This document shows, in pieces, positions 1-8,246 of a DNA stretch of 64,000 nt. Each line of letters starts with the position of its first letter. Position 1 is the stretch's first letter. The notes beneath the pieces were generated by a model. That model was not told the origin of the DNA, ran no database searches, and saw nothing but the letters and a program-made list of their open reading frames with translations. The DNA is from JBKQHQ01 sp052148715 (GTDB lineage Bacteria; Pseudomonadota; Alphaproteobacteria; Rhizobiales; Xanthobacteraceae): the NCBI GenBank assembly GCA_052148715.1, contig JBKQHQ010000031.1, positions 62,001-126,000 on the forward strand, written 5' to 3'. Made by a program: the position numbers and the translations under genes.

Positions 1-1284
1 CAATACGACACCGGGGGTTATTTGGCGCGATGGTTCGAGGGCTATCTGGTGCCGAGCCGCCCCGCCGCGTACGGTCTTCTTCTCGCCGCCACCGCGTACT
101 TTCAGTTCTGGCCGGTGCTCTTGCTGCAGGCTGTGGCCACGCTGTGGATCATCGCCGTGCTGCTGCGCGAGCTCGGGCTTGGCGATCGTCCACTGACACT
201 ACTCGCGGTGACTGCCACGCTGTCGATTGCGACCACGCTGCCCTTCCTGACCAGTATTCTGCTGACCGACATCTTCGCTGGACTTGCGATCATCGGGCTG
301 CATCTGCTGGTATTTTTTGGCCAACGGCTCGCGCGATGGGAACGGGTCGGAATCGTGCTCCTTGCCGCCTTTGCCGTGGCCACGCACACGGCCACGCTCG
401 GGCTCTTCGCCGTGCTGACCGCCCTCGCCGTCGTGGCCGCCCGGTGGCGCAGCGACGTCGTTTCGCCCGCAGGGGCGCGCCGAGCAGCCGCGGCGTTGAC
501 ACTCGGCGTCCTTTTGAGCCTGACGGCTAACTGGATCGTCTCCGGCCGCTTTGCCTTTCCGCCTGGCGGGTATGGAATCGTCTTCGGCAGGATGCTGCAG
601 GACGGCATCGTCTCGCGCTACCTCGATGAGCATTGCCCGGATGCCAAACTGAAGCTCTGCCCGTTTCGCCACGAACTGCCGCGGAACGCCGACGCATTCC
701 TCTGGGGCCAGAGTGCGTTTAATCAACTTGGCCGCTTCGATGGGCTCGGAGATGAAATGCAAACCATCGTGCTCGGCAGCCTGCGTGAATACCCGGAGAC
801 CCAGATCGAAGCAGCGCTCGCGGCGACGTGGGCGCAGGTGAGGGCGGTGGCCACCGGCGAGGGCGTCGTGAACAGCATTTGGCACACCTACGGAATCATG
901 AAGCACTACACGCCCGGCGTGCTTCCATCGATGCAGCGCGCACGCCAGCAACAGGGCGGGCTGTCCTTCGACGGGATCAACCGCTTGCACGTGCCGGTCG
1001 CTCTGCTGTCCATGGCCATGCTGCCGATTCTTGCCCTTGCCGGGCTGCGCTCGCGCGCTTTCGGCGAGGTCGGGCGGCTCGCCGCCACCCTTGCGATCGC
1101 CATAATGAGCAACGCGTTCCTATGCGGGGTCCTGTCCAATCCGCACAATCGCTACGGGGCGCGCCTCGTTTGGCTTGCGCCTCTCGTGCTCATGCTCGGG
1201 GCGATGCTTCTCGTTCGGTCAAGAGATCTGGCCCGTGCCGTCGATCGCTGGCGAAGCCTGGCCGTCGACGAGCCGACCGCCTGA
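1..1284 (+). CDS. Multi-pass integral membrane protein, 5' end outside window
   Basis: The reading frame is already open at base 1, so the true start lies upstream and only the C-terminal part (about 427 residues) is visible. The sequence is mostly hydrophobic, with repeated Leu/Ala/Val-rich membrane segments in the first 170 residues and again over the last 100. A soluble loop around residues 175-320 carries CPDAKLKLCPF, a possible disulfide pair. The overall shape resembles bacterial polytopic glycosyltransferase-like or O-antigen-ligase-like membrane proteins of unknown function, but no catalytic motif could be assigned. It converges on the PIG-L deacetylase. Function unknown. Confidence 0.7.
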   Translation, partial: QYDTGGYLARWFEGYLVPSRPAAYGLLLAATAYFQFWPVLLLQAVATLWIIAVLLRELGLGDRPLTLLAVTATLSIATTLPFLTSILLTDIFAGLAIIGLHLLVFFGQRLARWERVGIVLLAAFAVATHTATLGLFAVLTALAVVAARWRSDVVSPAGARRAAAALTLGVLLSLTANWIVSGRFAFPPGGYGIVFGRMLQDGIVSRYLDEHCPDAKLKLCPFRHELPRNADAFLWGQSAFNQLGRFDGLGDEMQTIVLGSLREYPETQIEAALAATWAQVRAVATGEGVVNSIWHTYGIMKHYTPGVLPSMQRARQQQGGLSFDGINRLHVPVALLSMAMLPILALAGLRSRAFGEVGRLAATLAIAIMSNAFLCGVLSNPHNRYGARLVWLAPLVLMLGAMLLVRSRDLARAVDRWRSLAVDEPTA

Positions 1285-1387
1285 CGGCTCGGAAACAAAG
1301 CAAGCGACGTTCTGCCGCACGCGACCGACGGGAACATCGATCCCATCGTTGGGCAAAAGGTCAGCGCTGACGGCGCATTTGCCGTCG

Positions 1388-2380
1388 TCAACGATGACTT
1401 GCCGGATCGTTAAGTTGCCGGCTGGCGACCGTGTGCTCCGGCACCGGGTTCTCGCAACGGCCGGTGGCTTCCTCAACGCGAAAATAGTTTCGGCCTAGAT
1501 AGGCCTGGTGATGCCGCTGCCAAATGCTGCCATGATCAAACGCCTCGATGCCGGCGGCCGTGACCGCGAGCACGGAACTTTCCATATCTCTTTCCTGCTC
1601 GTTGAGGTTTTCCGGAAGTTGAGCGCTTGCATAGTCGACATAGTATGCACGGCGTGCGCAGGCGAGCCCCGCGGCGGCACCGAGCGCGGCCTGCGCGGTC
1701 ATTCGATGATCGGGATGGTCGTCCGGGTTGATGCTCGAATCCAGCTCGGCAACATTCAGCTGGATCGTGGGCGAGCGGCCCCGCTCATGGTCCAAAATCG
1801 CTTTTAGAGTCGATACGAGATCGGTCCATTCGTGATAGACGGCCGAGCCGTCAACCGCCCAGAGCGTCTTTATTTGTCCGCTGGCCAGACGCTGCAGCGA
1901 TTGGTTGCCCGTTTCGGGAAATCCGGCGCCGGTAAGATTTCCGTCCGGCAGCCGCAAAAAATAGGCGGCCGTGTTTCGATAGCTCACGTGGTAGATCTGA
2001 TGACCATCGAAATGTGTTCGCGACGCGATCTTGTCGTGGGGGGCGTCGGCCGAATCCGCCATGAAGCGAATGGCGGTCTCTGCTCCGTTTTCCCGCGCCA
2101 GGTAATAGGGATGTTTTCTGCCTCCGGTGCCGACGCCCAGTCCGGCGTCGCCCGCGGTCAAATGGACAAAGACGGTCTTGGTGTTGCCGTCGATGACGTC
2201 CAGAAATGCGGACGGATTCATGAAAAGCTGCCAGTCGTCTTCGTGCGCGGCGAAGTAGAACGAGACCTTCTGGTATGGCCGAGCGTCCTCGGCGAGGACG
2301 AGTTGAGGCTGCAACATCCCGATGATGGCGCAGACCTGCGCCGCCAATTGAGCGGCCATCGGCACGCTCCGTTGCATCAT
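1388..2380 (-). CDS. PIG-L/LmbE-family deacetylase, exported
   Basis: 330 residues. A hydrophobic N-terminal segment ending near VLA-E (about residue 30) looks like a signal peptide. The PIG-L zinc-site motif appears as AAHEDDWQLF (near residue 48), the equivalent of the family's P-H-x-D-D. The second conserved element is HPDHRMTAQAAL (near residue 220). This family hydrolyses N-acetyl groups from GlcNAc-type sugars, using zinc held by His/Asp/His. The substrate cannot be told from sequence. The gene stands alone, convergent with the membrane protein to its left and about 185 bases from the acyltransferase on the same strand. Assignment to the family is good, the specific role is open. Confidence 0.8.
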   Translation of the reverse strand: MMQRSVPMAAQLAAQVCAIIGMLQPQLVLAEDARPYQKVSFYFAAHEDDWQLFMNPSAFLDVIDGNTKTVFVHLTAGDAGLGVGTGGRKHPYYLARENGAETAIRFMADSADAPHDKIASRTHFDGHQIYHVSYRNTAAYFLRLPDGNLTGAGFPETGNQSLQRLASGQIKTLWAVDGSAVYHEWTDLVSTLKAILDHERGRSPTIQLNVAELDSSINPDDHPDHRMTAQAALGAAAGLACARRAYYVDYASAQLPENLNEQERDMESSVLAVTAAGIEAFDHGSIWQRHHQAYLGRNYFRVEEATGRCENPVPEHTVASRQLNDPASHR

Positions 2381-2565
2381 GAATATCCGTTCATCAAGCG
2401 GTGTCTTTGGTATGAATAAGGCAACAGGTACGACGTCCCGTCAAACGAAAAATCTCTCAGCACGCCGAGGCCAGTTGTCTCGGGCTACCGATCGCGAATA
2501 AAGATTGGCCTCGCTGGCATCTCCAGGCCGATCGCGGATTTCGTGGCCACTGATTCTGGCGTCGG

Positions 2566-3846
2566 TCAGACGCGCAGGAAAATCCTCCGGCGGTAAAGGA
2601 AGCCCGCGAGGATGATTGCCAACGCCAGTCCGCCCGCCGCGGCGAGAAAATGTCCCGCGCCCGGCGTCATATACCGGTCAAAGAAGCCGCCGACGTCGCC
2701 GCCGACCAGGCGGGTCGCCAGCTCCTTGAAGTTTAGGGTATTGTTGAGGAAGTAGAGCGTGATGGCGTTGGCCCCGAGCCAGACGAAGATCGTGGCCCAG
2801 GCCCGACGCCCCCAAACGTCCATGACTTGGTAAAACATTCCGAGCAGCAGGGCGCTGAGCCCGGCAGCGACGAGAGCAAATGACGACGTCCAAATCGCCT
2901 TTATGATCGGGAATTGAAGGCCCCAAAGGAAGCCGGCCGCCACCATCACGACCCCGGCCCCGATAAGCCAAAGCGATTTTCGTTGTGGCGCCACGCGCGA
3001 ATCCCGCAGCAATAGGCCGGCGAACACGCCGATCAGACAGTTGCCGATCGCCGGCAGCGTACTGAGCAGGCCTTCGGGATCCCAGTCGCCGTCCCATTTG
3101 CTGCCCGGCAGATACTGAGCGTCGATCCAGTTGGCGAGATTGGCACCCTTGGCAAAGGAGCCGGCGCCGATGTCGGGCACCGGCACGAAGGTCATCAGCG
3201 CCCAATAGCCGACGATGAGCGCGACGGATGCGACGATCAATCCCCGCCGGCGAAAGTTCAGGAACAGAAGCGACGTGAACAAATAGCAAAGGGCGATCCG
3301 CTGGAGCACGCCCAGCAGCCGGATGTCCGGCCAGTTGTGGCTGGCGCCGCCGTAGTAGATCAGCCCCAGGGCGAACAGCAGGGTGAACCTGCGCACGACC
3401 CGCCAGTGCGCGGTGGATTTGCCCTCTTGCTCGACCAGTCGCGTCAGCGAGAAGACGATCGACACGCCGGTGACGAAAATGAACAGTGGAAGGATCAGGT
3501 CGTAAAAACGGAACCCCTCCCATTCCAGGTGGCCCAATTGGTCGCTGAAGAATTGCGCTGGCGCGCTCAGGACCGCATGCTTGCCGGCGCTCATCTCGCC
3601 CAACGCCCAGGCGACCGCGTCTCCACCGAGAATCCACAGTATGGTGAAGCCCCGCAACGCATCGACGGAGGCGACACGGGGCGCCGCCGCAGCGCGCGAA
3701 CCTTCGATGCCGCCGATCGTTGATTTGGCCCCTGCATCCGTCGATGGCCACGCGCGAAGAAGGGCCGCCGGTGCCGGGCGCAGATTAAGCGCCACGGCGT
3801 CATCGATTACGTCATGTGCCGCGTCCATCAATGGCAGCTCTCTCAA
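2566..3846 (-). CDS. DUF5009/HGSNAT-like membrane acyltransferase
   Basis: 426 residues. The family hallmark RVASVDALRGFTILWI starts near residue 58 and is followed by a string of membrane helices, including FYDLILPLFIFVTGVSI and a C-terminal GLALAIILAGFLYRR. This pattern matches bacterial relatives of heparan-alpha-glucosaminide N-acetyltransferase (NagX/DUF5009), which carry acetyl groups across the inner membrane onto amino sugars. A sugar deacetylase lies on the same strand just downstream, so the two could act on one amino-sugar substrate; that link is inference. The first 50 residues are non-conserved in character and the true start could be internal. Confidence 0.8.
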   Translation of the reverse strand: MRELPLMDAAHDVIDDAVALNLRPAPAALLRAWPSTDAGAKSTIGGIEGSRAAAAPRVASVDALRGFTILWILGGDAVAWALGEMSAGKHAVLSAPAQFFSDQLGHLEWEGFRFYDLILPLFIFVTGVSIVFSLTRLVEQEGKSTAHWRVVRRFTLLFALGLIYYGGASHNWPDIRLLGVLQRIALCYLFTSLLFLNFRRRGLIVASVALIVGYWALMTFVPVPDIGAGSFAKGANLANWIDAQYLPGSKWDGDWDPEGLLSTLPAIGNCLIGVFAGLLLRDSRVAPQRKSLWLIGAGVVMVAAGFLWGLQFPIIKAIWTSSFALVAAGLSALLLGMFYQVMDVWGRRAWATIFVWLGANAITLYFLNNTLNFKELATRLVGGDVGGFFDRYMTPGAGHFLAAAGGLALAIILAGFLYRRRIFLRV

Positions 3847-4222
3847 TCGACCGCCGACGAGCGCCGAATTTGCCCCGCCGCCCGCTCTTCTCGCCCAGCG
3901 GGTTTTCTTGGGCTGACGGCAAAGTTGCTCACGCCTCGCTCGATATGGCCTTGATCTGTCTCAATGTTGCTCAACGCCGAACGCGTTCTTGAGCGCCGAA
4001 CATGCGGCGGAATTTTGATCCGGCCGGCCACCGTATAGAGCCCGAGCAACTGTACGTAAAGCCGCAATAGAGGTGAGGTTAGTCAAGAAGCCATATCGTC
4101 GACGCATCGCTCTTGCGCGGACATCTGGGCTGCCGAGCCGTATAGGCGCCTTATCAACAGCAATCCACCGCACTGTCGTTGAGCCCTTCGGCTTAGTTCG
4201 TGCTGTCACGCTCTTGCCTCAA
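3847..4222. other. Intergenic region without a convincing gene
   Basis: About 375 bases between divergently transcribed genes. An open frame of 82 codons on the minus strand (3961-4209) has no clear ribosome binding site and no recognisable product. I see no RNA gene or repeat here apart from the promoter region that begins at about 4213. Confidence 0.5.
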
Positions 4223-4253
4223 TTGGTCACGACACGTGAAACTTAGGGATAAT
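4223..4253 (+). promoter_or_regulatory. Predicted promoter of the first IalB gene
   Basis: A -35-like TTGGTC (4223-4228) and a -10-like GATAAT (4248-4253) are separated by 19 bases, 81 bases from the -35 to the ATG. The same layout (TTGACG, 19 bases, TAATAA) precedes the paralogue at 22832, and CTCAATTG, ACGACAC and GACCGCTTGTCATGAAATAT are shared between the two leaders. The conservation is visible; promoter activity is inferred. Confidence 0.45.
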
Positions 4254-4303
4254 GCCTTGCAACGGGCGTGAGCCGCCCCGATGAGGGTGGGGGACCGCTT
4301 GTC

Positions 4304-5095
4304 ATGAAATATCTGCTCGCATCGACCGAAGCGTTGGCACTGGCGACGGCGCTGAGCTTTCTGCTGGTAGCCTCGGCGAGCGCGCAGACGGCAGCACCGG
4401 CATCGGCGCCGAAGCGTCGAACGGCCAAACCGCCCGCCGCGACAGCAAAACCCCCGGCGGCGCCGGCGGCACAGCAACCCCCGCCGGCGGCAGCCGTGCC
4501 GCCGCAACAGGCTGCTGCCCCGCCAGGTCAGCAACAGGTTCATCTGCTCTATTCGCCGTGGACCAAGTTCTGTCCGAAGGGCAAGGAGGCCACCGCCAAG
4601 CAGGTCTGCTTGATCGGCAAGGACGGACGCGTCGAGACGGGCCAGCCGGTCGTCTCGGCGGTGCTGATCGAGCCCGAAGGCGGGCCGAATGTGCTGCGGG
4701 TGACGCTGCCGCTTACCGTCCAGCTTCAGCGTGGCACGCGGGTCCTGGTCGACCAGAGCAAGCTCGCCAGCATGGCGTCTGATACGCAAAGCCGGCCGTA
4801 CACGCTCTGCTTTGTCAACGGTTGCATGGCCGATTTCGAGGCGACGCCCGATGTCGTCAATCAATTGAAGAAGGGACAAAACCTCTGGGTGCAGGGCTTC
4901 GGTGCGAGAGGCGAGTTCATCAATCTGCCGGTGCCGCTGGAAGAATTCGGCAAGACCCTCGACGGGCCGGCAACCGACCCGAAGGTGATCGAAGAGCAGC
5001 AAAAGAAGATGCAAGAGGAACTGCAGAAACGCGCGGACGAGGTCCGCAAGAAACTCGAGGGCCAGCAAGGCGCCGCCGTACAGCCCGGCAAATAG
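4304..5095 (+). CDS. Invasion-associated locus B (IalB) family protein
   Basis: 263 residues from the ATG at 4304, which lies just after a purine-rich GGGTGGGGGAC stretch. An in-frame GTG at 4268 is possible but less likely, because the paralogue aligns from the ATG. The protein has a signal peptide ending at ASA-Q, then an Ala/Pro/Lys-rich linker of about 45 residues, then the IalB core beginning YSPWTKFCPKGKEA. The core has two Cys pairs (FC...VC and LCFVNGC). A charged, probably coiled tail (EEQQKKMQEELQKRADEV) ends the protein. IalB proteins of alphaproteobacteria are periplasmic or envelope proteins linked to host-cell entry in Bartonella, but free-living relatives are common. A close paralogue is at 22832-23629. 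Confidence 0.88.
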   Translation: MKYLLASTEALALATALSFLLVASASAQTAAPASAPKRRTAKPPAATAKPPAAPAAQQPPPAAAVPPQQAAAPPGQQQVHLLYSPWTKFCPKGKEATAKQVCLIGKDGRVETGQPVVSAVLIEPEGGPNVLRVTLPLTVQLQRGTRVLVDQSKLASMASDTQSRPYTLCFVNGCMADFEATPDVVNQLKKGQNLWVQGFGARGEFINLPVPLEEFGKTLDGPATDPKVIEEQQKKMQEELQKRADEVRKKLEGQQGAAVQPGK

Positions 5096-5102
5096 CCGGG
5101 CT
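5082..5102 (+). terminator. Hairpin spanning the IalB stop codon
   Basis: AGCCCGGC and GCCGGGCT form an 8-base stem around an AAATA loop that contains the TAG stop. There is no T-run afterwards, so this is at best a weak or Rho-assisted end between convergent genes. Confidence 0.3.
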
Positions 5103-5125
5103 CCGCTTCGGTCGAGTGACCGCCT

Positions 5126-6463
5126 TTATCTCTCGCGCAGGCTCTCGTGCCCGTAGCGCAGCAGCGGCGAGAGCAGGTAGCTGATGACCCGGCGCGACCC
5201 GGTCTTGATCTCCACGGTCACCGCCATGCCGGGGGACAGGTTGACCGAACGTTCATCGACCTGCATCTGCGTGCGATCAAGCGAGAGGCGGGCGGAGTAG
5301 AGCAGCTCCTGGCCCTTCGGCTCGCTGTTGCCGTTCTCGGCGCCCTGCTGGCTCTCGCCCGCCTTGTCTTGCGGCTTGTCGCGGGTGATGGCGTCCTGCG
5401 ACACGCTCAAGACTGCGCCGTGAATGAGGCCGTAGCGCGTGAAGTTGAAGGTGTCGACCTTGATCTCGGCCTCTTGGCCCGCATGGACGAAGCCGATGTC
5501 GCGGTTCGACACCATGGCCTCGATCTCGAGGTGGCTGTCGGCCGGAACCACCACGAGCAGCGCTTGCGCCGGCGTCACCACGCCGCCGACGGTGTGCACC
5601 GCCAGCTGTTGCACGGTGCCGTCGACCGGCGCGGTGAGGAGCTGGAACTGGGTACGCTGCGTCGCCTTGATCAGATCCTCGCGAAAGCCCGCGGCCTTGC
5701 GCTGCGCCTCCACCAGTTCGCCGAAGCGCGTGCGGCGATATTCCGCCGCGGTCTGTGCGCGGGTCTGGATGATGGCGGCCAGCGCGGCTTCGGCCTCGTG
5801 CGATTTGCTCTTCTGAACAAGAAGATCTTGCTGTGCTTCGACGAATGCCTGTTGGATTTCCAGGTAGTTTGCTTTCGAGCCGGTCGAATGCGAGTAGAGC
5901 GTCTCGCGGATCTCCACCCGCTGCTGCAGCACCGGAATGACGGCTTCGAGCTTGTCGACCGTCGCGGCGACGGTCGCAAGCTCGGCTTCTTTTTGCGCGT
6001 GCTGACGATCGAGCGCGGCAAGCTTGGCGCGCTGCTCCTCCGTCTGGTCGATCAGGAACTGCCGCTGCATTGAGACGAGCGGTGTGCTTGCGCCCTCCGG
6101 CGGATGGAAGGCCACGAGCGGGTTCGCCTCGTCGCTGAGCGCGGCATTGAGTCGGGCGATGTCGAGCTCGGCCATCATCAGGTCGCTCTGCAGATGCTGC
6201 CGCTCGGCCGCGTTCATGGTCGGATCGAGCTCGATCAGGGTCTCGCCTGCCTTTACGGGCTGACCGTCACGGACGTGGATGGCCCGCACCACGCCGGTCT
6301 CGAACGGTTGGACGGTCTTGCTGTGGCCGCTGGGAATGATCTTGCCCGGCGCCGAGGCGACGATGTCGATCTGTCCGAACACTGCCCAGGCGAGCGCGAG
6401 GCAAAAGAGCAGCATGACGGTAACGGCGATGGCCCTGCCGATCGGCGAGGGGGGCGTCTCCAC
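5126..6463 (-). CDS. HlyD-type membrane fusion protein, N-terminally truncated by an IS
   Basis: Periplasmic adaptor of a type I secretion system, bridging the inner-membrane ABC exporter and an outer-membrane channel. The remaining 445 residues begin at a GTG and include one membrane helix (residues about 10-30), the barrel/lipoyl segment VVRAIHVRDGQPVKAGETL, a long coiled-coil hairpin (about 75-240) and the C-terminal beta domain. The frame continues upstream without a start through codons reading EFLPAALEI-like residues (HELAFLPAALEIV) to the IS edge. The native ATG lies on the other side of the element at 8255-8253. The native protein would have been 479 residues, so 34 are lost. Membrane anchoring could survive, but translation coupling to the exporter is gone. 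Confidence 0.85.
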   Translation of the reverse strand: METPPSPIGRAIAVTVMLLFCLALAWAVFGQIDIVASAPGKIIPSGHSKTVQPFETGVVRAIHVRDGQPVKAGETLIELDPTMNAAERQHLQSDLMMAELDIARLNAALSDEANPLVAFHPPEGASTPLVSMQRQFLIDQTEEQRAKLAALDRQHAQKEAELATVAATVDKLEAVIPVLQQRVEIRETLYSHSTGSKANYLEIQQAFVEAQQDLLVQKSKSHEAEAALAAIIQTRAQTAAEYRRTRFGELVEAQRKAAGFREDLIKATQRTQFQLLTAPVDGTVQQLAVHTVGGVVTPAQALLVVVPADSHLEIEAMVSNRDIGFVHAGQEAEIKVDTFNFTRYGLIHGAVLSVSQDAITRDKPQDKAGESQQGAENGNSEPKGQELLYSARLSLDRTQMQVDERSVNLSPGMAVTVEIKTGSRRVISYLLSPLLRYGHESLRER

Positions 6464-6556
6464 GATCTCGAGCGCCGCCGGCAGGAAGGCGAGCTCATGC
6501 CGATGCCGGCGCCTCGTCTCTCGCGGAAAAGGGACGACGTTCTTGGCGGAGCTAGC
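6464..6556 (-). pseudogene. Orphaned 5' coding segment of the HlyD gene
   Basis: Read on the minus strand, this stretch encodes residues about 4-34 of the original HlyD adaptor in frame with the intact body, with conserved HELAFLPAALEIV. It has no ATG or GTG before the GTG at 6463, and a TGA in the IS end closes the frame just upstream. The first codons, ATG AAG TCC, are stranded at 8247-8255; GCT AGC, the target site, is present on both sides of the IS. Confidence 0.8.
6551..6556 (+). repeat. Left target-site duplication GCTAGC
   Basis: GCTAGC directly abuts the left inverted repeat and recurs at 8241-8246. Joining the flanks at one copy recreates a continuous exporter/HlyD gene overlap, which supports it as the insertion site. 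Confidence 0.75.
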
Positions 6557-6570
6557 GCGGATATCTCACA
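6557..6570 (+). repeat. IS left inverted repeat
   Basis: GCGGATATCTCACA; pairs with the right end at 8227-8240 with two mismatches. Confidence 0.8.
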
Positions 6571-6649
6571 GTACTAAGTGCATCGGGGCGCCGAATCAGA
6601 GAAAATTGTTGTGTCGCAACAGTTTATCTCGGATTCACGGAGCGCCCCG

Positions 6650-8042
6650 ATGCCGACAGAGTGTAGCGCGGATTTGTTCGGATTTGCACCCGTTGAAGGA
6701 CGCGAGGTGGTGGCGGGGGTTTGACGGCGGCGCGATCAGCTCGGATGCCGGAGCGCTGCTTCTAGGCGCGACGGATCGAGCCATCCATATGATGGATCGG
6801 TTTGCGGCGTGCTTTCACGACGAGCGGCGTGCGGAATGGATCGAGCACGAGGTTGCGACGCTGATCGGCCAGCGGGTGTTCGGGATCGCTCTCGGCTACG
6901 AGGATCTCAATGACCACGACGAACTGCGCCACGATCCGATGATGGCGCTGCTGGCGGGCAAGCTCGAGGCGCGACGCGAGGATTGCGCGCCGGTTGCCGG
7001 CAAGTCGACGCTGAACCGGCTGGAGCTGAGCAAACTGGAGCCGACGCGCTACCACAAGATCAGCCACAATCCGATGGCCATCAAGAAGCTTATGGTCGAC
7101 CTGTTCGTGGAGGCGCACAAACGCGCGCCGAAGCAGATCATTCTTGATCTTGACGCGACCGATGATCCGCTGCACGGCGAGCAGGAAGGGCGGTTCTTTC
7201 ACGGTTATTACGACTGCTACTGCTATTTGCCGCTTTACGTGTTCTGCGGCCGCCATCTGCTGGTCGCCAAGCTGCGGCGGGCGGATATGGACGCTGCAGC
7301 CGGCGCGGTCGAAGAGGTGGCGCGCATCGTCGCGCAGGTCCGCGCCCGTTGGCCGCGGACGCGCATTCTGTTGCGCGCCGACAGCGGCTTCGCGCGGGAA
7401 GAACTCATGGCCTGGTGCGAGGCCAACTGCGTCGATTTCCTGTTCGGCCTGGCGAAGAACGACCGGCTCATCGCCGAAATCAAGACCGAGCTTGAGCTTG
7501 CTGCAGCGAAGAGCCGGCAGACCGGTAGACCCGAGCGCCGCTTCAAGAACTTCATGTGGATGACGCGCCGGACTTGGAGCCGCAGGCGCCGGATCGTGGC
7601 CAAGGCCGAGTGCACGCAAGGGGAAGCCAATCCTCGCTTCGTCGTCACCTCGCTGGCGCGGGAGGAGTGCAAGGCCAAACATCTTTACGAGAAGGTCTAC
7701 TGCGCACGCGGCGACATGGAGAACCGGATAAAGGAGTGCCAGCTCGACCTCTATGCCGATCGCACCTCGACAGCCACGATGCGGGCAAATCAGCTGCGCC
7801 TGTGGTTCTACTCGATGGCCTATATCCTGCTTTGCGCTACGCGCCGTATCGGACTCCACGGCACCGAGTTCGCCAAAGCCACCTGCGGCACCATTCGTCT
7901 CAAGCTACTCAAGATCGGTGCCCTCGTGCGCGTCAGCGTCCGCCGCATCAAAGTGGCGATGGCGTCGGCTTGTCCCACAGCACAGGTCTGGGGGCTTGCC
8001 GCTACCCGCCTCGCTGCTGCCGCTCGGGCCTCGCCCACCTGA
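6650..8042 (+). pseudogene. IS1380-family transposase, frameshifted near the N-terminus
   Basis: The natural ATG at 6650 opens MPTECSADLFGFAPVEGRE and then VVAG, but a run of five G (6715-6719) throws this frame into a TGA at 6722. The rest (FDGGAISSDAGALLLGATDR and onward to 8042) continues one base over. Removing one G would give an uninterrupted protein of about 463 residues, the normal family length. The catalytic acidic residues are visible in the downstream frame: LDLDATDDP, LLRADSGF and RGDMENRIKE. No alternative start is evident in the downstream frame before the conserved region. The cause is either a real mutation or a homopolymer sequencing error. Confidence 0.85.
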
Positions 8043-8226
8043 CACGCGGCGCCGCAACGCGCAACAAACGCGGCATCATCCCCAGGCCCACCGAGACCAC
8101 TTCTTCGCTGCCCCTGCAGCCCGGAAAAGTTCTAGCAACTCGCGCGTCTCCCGGCGCCACGCCCTAGCGCGCCTGCGCAAAACCCAACAAACTGCATCGC
8201 AAAACCGCTCAATCATGCAAAAGTGG

Positions 8227-8240
8227 TGTGAGATATACGG
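8227..8240 (-). repeat. IS right inverted repeat
   Basis: TGTGAGATATACGG, the inverted partner of 6557-6570. Confidence 0.8.
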
Positions 8241-8246
8241 GCTAGC
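8241..8246 (+). repeat. Right target-site duplication GCTAGC
   Basis: Second copy of the GCTAGC at 6551-6556. On the minus strand it contains the TAG stop of the exporter gene (8244-8242) and, in the next frame, codons 4-5 of the original HlyD gene. Confidence 0.75.

Larger units (their letters stand above)
6557..8240 (+). mobile_element. IS1380-family insertion sequence (1684 bases)
   Basis: The element has 14-base terminal inverted repeats that match at 12 of 14 positions: GCGGATATCTCACA at 6557-6570 and, reading inward from the other end, CCGTATATCTCACA (8240-8227). A GCTAGC direct repeat flanks it. It encodes one DDE transposase on the plus strand, opposite to the secretion operon it interrupts, followed by about 200 non-coding bases (8043-8240). 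Length and organisation fit the IS1380 family. The transposase frame is broken near its start, so this copy is probably not autonomous. Confidence 0.88.

Noticed and set aside
3961..4209. 82-codon minus-strand frame before IalB
   Set aside because: No ribosome binding site, no recognisable product and no conserved character.
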